The notes beneath the pieces were generated by a model that worked only from the letters and a program-made list of their open reading frames with translations, did not search any database and was not told the origin of the DNA. The position numbers and the translations under genes were made by a program. DNA of 64,000 bases from the NCBI RefSeq assembly GCF_009659535.1, contig NZ_VJZZ01000002.1:124001-188000 (forward strand). The letters are read 5' to 3'. Below are positions 60,483 through 64,000 of this stretch, piece after piece. The stretch is from Aggregicoccus sp. 17bor-14. GTDB lineage: Bacteria; Myxococcota; Myxococcia; Myxococcales; Myxococcaceae. Each line of letters begins with the position of its first letter. Within the stretch, counting starts at the first letter, position 1.

Positions 60483-61004
60483 TCAGAGCGCTGCCGGAGA
60501 CGCAGACGCGCGGGAGCGGGTGGCCCGATAGCCGGCGAGGATGAGCAGCGCCATGAAGGCCAGGCCTCCCCACGCGAGCCAGCGGTAGAGCGGCGGCGGG
60601 ACGACCTCGATGCGTGCCTGCCCCGGCGCCGACGAGCGGAGGACCCGGTTCAGCTGCGCGGCCGCCGCATTGGCCGTGTCGTAGGCGTCCGAGTCCTCGA
60701 ACTCCGCGGCGAACACGGAGGTCGCCGGCGCCTCCAGGTACAGCAAGACGCGGCTGTGCCCGCGACGGGGCTGCTGCACCCGCACCACGGCCGAGGCCCC
60801 TTCGCCCAGCGGCACGAGGGTCCGGGTGGGGCCCGTGGCCTCGGTCCGCTCGAGTGAGCAGACCACCTGCGAGGTCCGCTCACAGGACACGGCGTAGCCC
60901 CTGACCGGCATCCAATGAAGCATCGCGGCCCCGAGGACGAGCAGGGCCGTGAGAATCAGGAACGGGACGGTCGTCGCATCGGGGCGGGGCATGGGCAGGA
61001 CCAT
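60483..61004 (-). CDS. Hypothetical two-helix membrane protein
   Basis: A 173-residue protein with an N-terminal hydrophobic helix (PFLILTALLVLGAAMLHWM), an extracytoplasmic beta-rich domain of about 105 residues with a Cys pair (SCERTSQVVC), and a second helix near the end (LAWGGLAFMALLILAGY) followed by a short basic tail. It resembles nothing I recognise. The ATG at 61004 is chosen; a second ATG lies four codons on. Confidence 0.65.
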   Translation of the reverse strand: MVLPMPRPDATTVPFLILTALLVLGAAMLHWMPVRGYAVSCERTSQVVCSLERTEATGPTRTLVPLGEGASAVVRVQQPRRGHSRVLLYLEAPATSVFAAEFEDSDAYDTANAAAAQLNRVLRSSAPGQARIEVVPPPLYRWLAWGGLAFMALLILAGYRATRSRASASPAAL

Positions 61005-61269
61005 CGTACGCGAGGCCGCAGCGCCGGGTGAGGCCTCGCTGCCGACTCGAGGGCGATCCCGGTGCGCGGAAGAGGACGCGCGCGCACCGGGCGCATCCGG
61101 AAGCGCACACAGTGGCCCCGGCAGCCGATGGTGCGTCCGCGCTGCGCCCGCCATGAGAGCGGCGACCGCGCGCGGGTCTGCCGAGGGCCGACCCCGTGAG
61201 CCCGTCACGATGGGGGCGTGCACGGACGAGACCGGTCACCCAGCCCACCTCAACAGAGGGAGCGCCATC

Positions 61270-63036
61270 ATGCGCCAATGTGTCGCTGCGTCACGAGTGC
61301 CGGTCCTCGCCGTCCTGCTCACGCTCCTCGCGGGCTGCGACCGGGTCTTCGGCCTGGACGAGGTGAAGCTGGAGGAGACGAACTTCTACACCTGCAACTG
61401 CGACTGCTCCCGGCGCGTCATCGCGCCCTTGGGCGGCAGCGTCTACACGTCCCCGGGCGGCGTGTTCATCAGCGATGTGCTCCTCCATGCGACCGGCGCC
61501 ATCGTGGACGGGCCCGTGGCAGCGCCCTTCAATGGCCAGACGGTGCCGTGGTGGCAGGTGAGCTTCGACTCGGGGCCCTCGGGGTGGATCGTCGAGAGCT
61601 CGTTGAAGAATGCGCCCGAGACGCGGGTGACCAAGGCGTCCAACGTCTGCCTGCCGGCCCCGTACAACCCGTACCTCGGAGGCGGAGGTGCTCCCTCGTT
61701 CGACGACTTGCAGGCCCTGTGCTCGGGCGTCGTCGCGGACGAGGCGCAGGCGGCGATCGACGCGCAGCTCGCCCCGCTCGGCAAGTTCTTCTGCGAGTGC
61801 GGAGCCCGCTCGGCGGTCGTGAGCGATCAGTTCGACGCGAGCTGCACCCAGGCGTGCCCGGACGGCAAGGAGGTCTGCCTGGTTGCGGGCTTCGATCCGC
61901 CGGACCCGACGCCGGCGCTGTTCGAGAACGAGGTGCTGCAGCCGGTCAGTGTCTGCACGGTGAGCGGCGACGTGCAGATCTCGGCGGGGGGGCGCACGCC
62001 GAAGCGCCAGCCGCAGGCGCGCGGCGAGCTGCAGGTGCGCGGCCGGCCCTGCGCGCCGGGCGCCGCGTGTGCGCTCGGCATGTCCTACCAGCTGACGAGC
62101 GACGACATCGAGTTCGACTCCGGCTCCATCTTCGCGAGCGACCCGAAGTTCGTGGACATCGGCCTGTCGGGCGCGACCGAGCCGGATGCGATCAACATGG
62201 GCTCTTTGCTCGGCTTCTACCTGGGCGAGGTGCGGGCGAACACCGCGTTCAGCTCCCTGCGCGCGCGGCGCTCGACGCAGCTGAAGGGGTTCTACGTGGC
62301 GGGCCGCAACACCGAGGGCCTCGCGCTGGCGATGAACTGGCCCTCCCGGGTGTGCCGCGTCTCGGGACAGCTCGTGGGACAGGCGGTGGGAGACGGTGAC
62401 GAGGGGACGCTCGACGCGCAGGTGGACGTGGCGCTCGATGGGCTCATCGTCAACCAGCCGCCCGTGCCGAACGCGGGCCTGGACCGGACGGTGGAGTGCA
62501 CCTCGCCGAGCGGCGCCTCCGTCACGCTCGACGCCTCCGGCAGCACGGACGCGGACGGCAACCTCTCCTTCTACGAGTGGCGGCGCGGCGCGCAGCAGCT
62601 CGCGGCCCCCTCGGCGAGCCCGCTGCTCACGGTGCAGCAGGCGCTCGGCGAGCAGACCTACAACCTGCTCGTCGCCGACCGCGGGCTCTCGGCAGACCGC
62701 GACGCGGTGGTGGTGCGCGTGGCCGACACCACGGCGCCGCAGATTGCGTGCAACGCGCCCGCGACCGTGACGCCCAGTGACGTGCCGGGCAAGGGGTTTC
62801 CGGGCCCGTCCTGGACGGCCACCGCGACGGATGCCTGCACCGGGGTGGCGTCGCTCACGGCGAGCGGCGTGACCTGCACCGGGCCCGGGCAGTGCAAGGC
62901 CGTGCCGAGCGGCGCTACCTTGACGCTCTACCAGACGGGCGGCGTGGGGAACGTGATTCGCTGGACGGTGCAGGCGCGCGACGCGGGCGGCAACACGCGC
63001 CAGCAGACCTGCGAGGTGCGCGTGGTGAAGAAGTAG
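61270..63036 (+). CDS. Cys-rich lipoprotein with PKD/HYR-type modules
   Basis: A 588-residue exported protein with GAGGGAG before the ATG and a signal peptide ending in TLLAGC, a lipobox. Two Cys clusters appear (YTCNCDCSRRV near residue 40 and FFCECGARS near 175). From about residue 400 a PKD-like module (NAGLDRTVECTSPSG, DASGSTDADGN) and a HYR-like module (DTTAPQIACNAPATV) follow, both common in surface proteins of myxobacteria. A cell-surface binding role is inferred. The gene is not interrupted. Confidence 0.83.
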   Translation: MRQCVAASRVPVLAVLLTLLAGCDRVFGLDEVKLEETNFYTCNCDCSRRVIAPLGGSVYTSPGGVFISDVLLHATGAIVDGPVAAPFNGQTVPWWQVSFDSGPSGWIVESSLKNAPETRVTKASNVCLPAPYNPYLGGGGAPSFDDLQALCSGVVADEAQAAIDAQLAPLGKFFCECGARSAVVSDQFDASCTQACPDGKEVCLVAGFDPPDPTPALFENEVLQPVSVCTVSGDVQISAGGRTPKRQPQARGELQVRGRPCAPGAACALGMSYQLTSDDIEFDSGSIFASDPKFVDIGLSGATEPDAINMGSLLGFYLGEVRANTAFSSLRARRSTQLKGFYVAGRNTEGLALAMNWPSRVCRVSGQLVGQAVGDGDEGTLDAQVDVALDGLIVNQPPVPNAGLDRTVECTSPSGASVTLDASGSTDADGNLSFYEWRRGAQQLAAPSASPLLTVQQALGEQTYNLLVADRGLSADRDAVVVRVADTTAPQIACNAPATVTPSDVPGKGFPGPSWTATATDACTGVASLTASGVTCTGPGQCKAVPSGATLTLYQTGGVGNVIRWTVQARDAGGNTRQQTCEVRVVKK

Positions 63037-63228
63037 GAGGGCGCCTCCGTCCTCCTGACGGCCTCGGGCATGGCGCACCAGGGCAGCGCCATCCTGCAGC
63101 GCGTGGTGCTCAGGCGCTTCGGGCAGCCGGAGGAGGTGGCCGAGGCGGTGCTCTTCCTCGCCTCCGCGCGCTCCTCCTTCATGACCGGCGCGGAGCTGTG
63201 CGTGGACGGCGGGATGGCGCAGCTGTAG
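63037..63228 (+). pseudogene. Remnant of a short-chain dehydrogenase
   Basis: Following directly after the stop of the previous gene, the frame reads [20 protein letters not shown] then [37 protein letters not shown]. The first block resembles the middle of an SDR (the strand before the catalytic serine) and the second the C-terminal end. The coenzyme-binding half and the YxxxK active site are missing, so this is a decayed copy with an internal loss. Confidence 0.75.
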
Positions 63229-63280
63229 GGGCCCGTGAGGTGCAGCTGACCGGGCACGGCGGGTGCAATACGCTCCCGCC

Positions 63281-63955
63281 ATGCTCCACCGACTGTGGCC
63301 GCTCGCCCTCGCCCTGTGGACTGGCTGCGCCAGCCCGCGTGCGGTGGTTCCGCCTTCGCCGACGTCCGACGAGAAGCCCCTTCCGCCGCTGCCGCGCGTC
63401 TTCGGGGACCTGAAGTGGACGACGACCGCGGCCGAGCTGCGCGCGCGCTTCCCCAAGGCCGTGGTCGCCGAGGACGAGCCCTTCGAGACCTTCTGGAAGG
63501 ATGAGGTGACGGGGCGCCCCCTGGTGGACGGGGGGTTCACGGTCAACGGCGCCGAGCTCGCACCGCTGGGCAGGGTGGAGGTCGTCTTCGAGGGCTTCCA
63601 GGGACGCGCGTCTGCGGCCATCGCCGTACACCGCAAGGAGACCGTCGAGTGCTGGCCAGACGGTGTGTCCGAGGAGGAGGGCCAGGCGTGCAGCGATCGC
63701 CAGGAGGAAGAGCGCCGCGCCGCCTATGAGCAGCTCGCCGGTCAGCTCACGGCCCTCTACGGCGAGGGGACGCTCCATCACCTCGAGAGCAACGCGGCGG
63801 AGACCGACGCCGACCCCATCGAACCGGGCCAGGCCGAGCGTTGCTGGACGCCCACGGGGCTGAGGGTGTGCCTCGCCCTCGGCATCGACCCGCGCACGGA
63901 CTTCACGCGCACCGTGCGGCTCCTGGTGGTGCGCGACGACCGGATGCGCTGGTAG
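63281..63955 (+). CDS. Hypothetical lipoprotein, 224 aa
   Basis: A 224-residue exported protein. The signal peptide ends in LALWTGC, a lipobox. The mature part begins with a Pro-rich stretch and has an alpha/beta domain (FGDLKWTTTAAELRARFPKAVVAED and RVEVVFEGFQGRASAAIAVHRKETV), with four cysteines in the second half that could form two disulphides. No known family is seen. The ATG at 63281 is preferred over an earlier in-frame start because the signal peptide begins there. Confidence 0.7.
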   Translation: MLHRLWPLALALWTGCASPRAVVPPSPTSDEKPLPPLPRVFGDLKWTTTAAELRARFPKAVVAEDEPFETFWKDEVTGRPLVDGGFTVNGAELAPLGRVEVVFEGFQGRASAAIAVHRKETVECWPDGVSEEEGQACSDRQEEERRAAYEQLAGQLTALYGEGTLHHLESNAAETDADPIEPGQAERCWTPTGLRVCLALGIDPRTDFTRTVRLLVVRDDRMRW

Positions 63956-64000
63956 GCAGGTGGGCAATCAAGCCCACCGCCGTGACGGCCTTGGCTGAGC

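Overview
KIND OF ORGANISM. The window is GC-rich chromosomal DNA that reads as a myxobacterium of the Myxococcaceae type. Supporting signs are two proteins ending in MYXO-CTERM-like sorting tails (trypsin-like protease at 4831-5964, ELWxxDGT-repeat protein at 12614-15964), many secreted lipoproteins and outer-membrane barrels, PAS kinases, a sigma-54 activator, an ECF sigma factor tied to a caspase-like protein, and a dispersed family of short palindromic repeats. The species cannot be named from sequence alone. LAYOUT. 0.3-9.7 kb: an SDR oxidoreductase, an aldehyde dehydrogenase, a run of secreted proteins (Cys-rich lipoprotein, small lipoprotein, membrane-anchored coiled-coil protein, trypsin-like protease, barrel protein), a CPBP membrane protease, a pterin carbinolamine dehydratase with an outer-membrane protein, and a DUF1761 protein. 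9.7-11.2 kb: an intact IS50/Tn5-type insertion sequence with 19-bp ends and a 9-bp target duplication, sitting inside a dispersed palindromic repeat. 11.3-17.9 kb: small and membrane proteins, a decayed LytTR regulator, the ELWxxDGT protein and a metallophosphoesterase. 18.2-31.3 kb: Gfo/Idh/MocA oxidoreductase, PAS kinase, LytS/LytR-type two-component pair, DUF885 protein, ATP-grasp enzyme and assorted small enzymes. 30.4-36.5 kb: an apparent ECF regulon. The sigma gene, its coupled zinc-finger anti-sigma and caspase/barrel genes, two paralogous downstream genes and a divergent collagen-like lipoprotein gene lie behind four copies of the promoter motif GGTTCCCA-N16-CGGTC. 37.0-41.0 kb: glycerol kinase, a 77-aa basic protein, an acetyltransferase and a sigma-54 activator. 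41.0-48.4 kb: a compact six-gene operon of unknown purpose (Gly-rich amphipathic protein, HExxH metalloprotease, Ig-like/low-complexity protein, PLP enzyme, GIY-YIG-like protein, metal-dependent hydrolase). 48.5-55.3 kb: AI-2E-type permease, exported methyltransferase-like protein, and an MFS exporter operon with a heterodimeric ABC exporter. 55.4-57.6 kb: a toxin-antitoxin pair with palindromic operator, gene remnants, and a photoactive-yellow-protein-like PAS fused to a V4R domain with a coupled 48-aa protein. 57.7-64 kb: secreted proteins, an orphan LanC-like enzyme, a hydrolase and an SDR remnant. HOW THE GENES WORK TOGETHER. The clearest functional unit is the ECF/caspase regulon, because shared promoter spacing links genes on both strands. 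The six-gene operon at 41-48 kb is the best candidate for an undescribed system. The PYP/V4R protein is the most striking single gene, because the three chromophore-pocket residues of photoactive yellow protein are kept at exact spacing. Everything here was read by eye; no database search was run.
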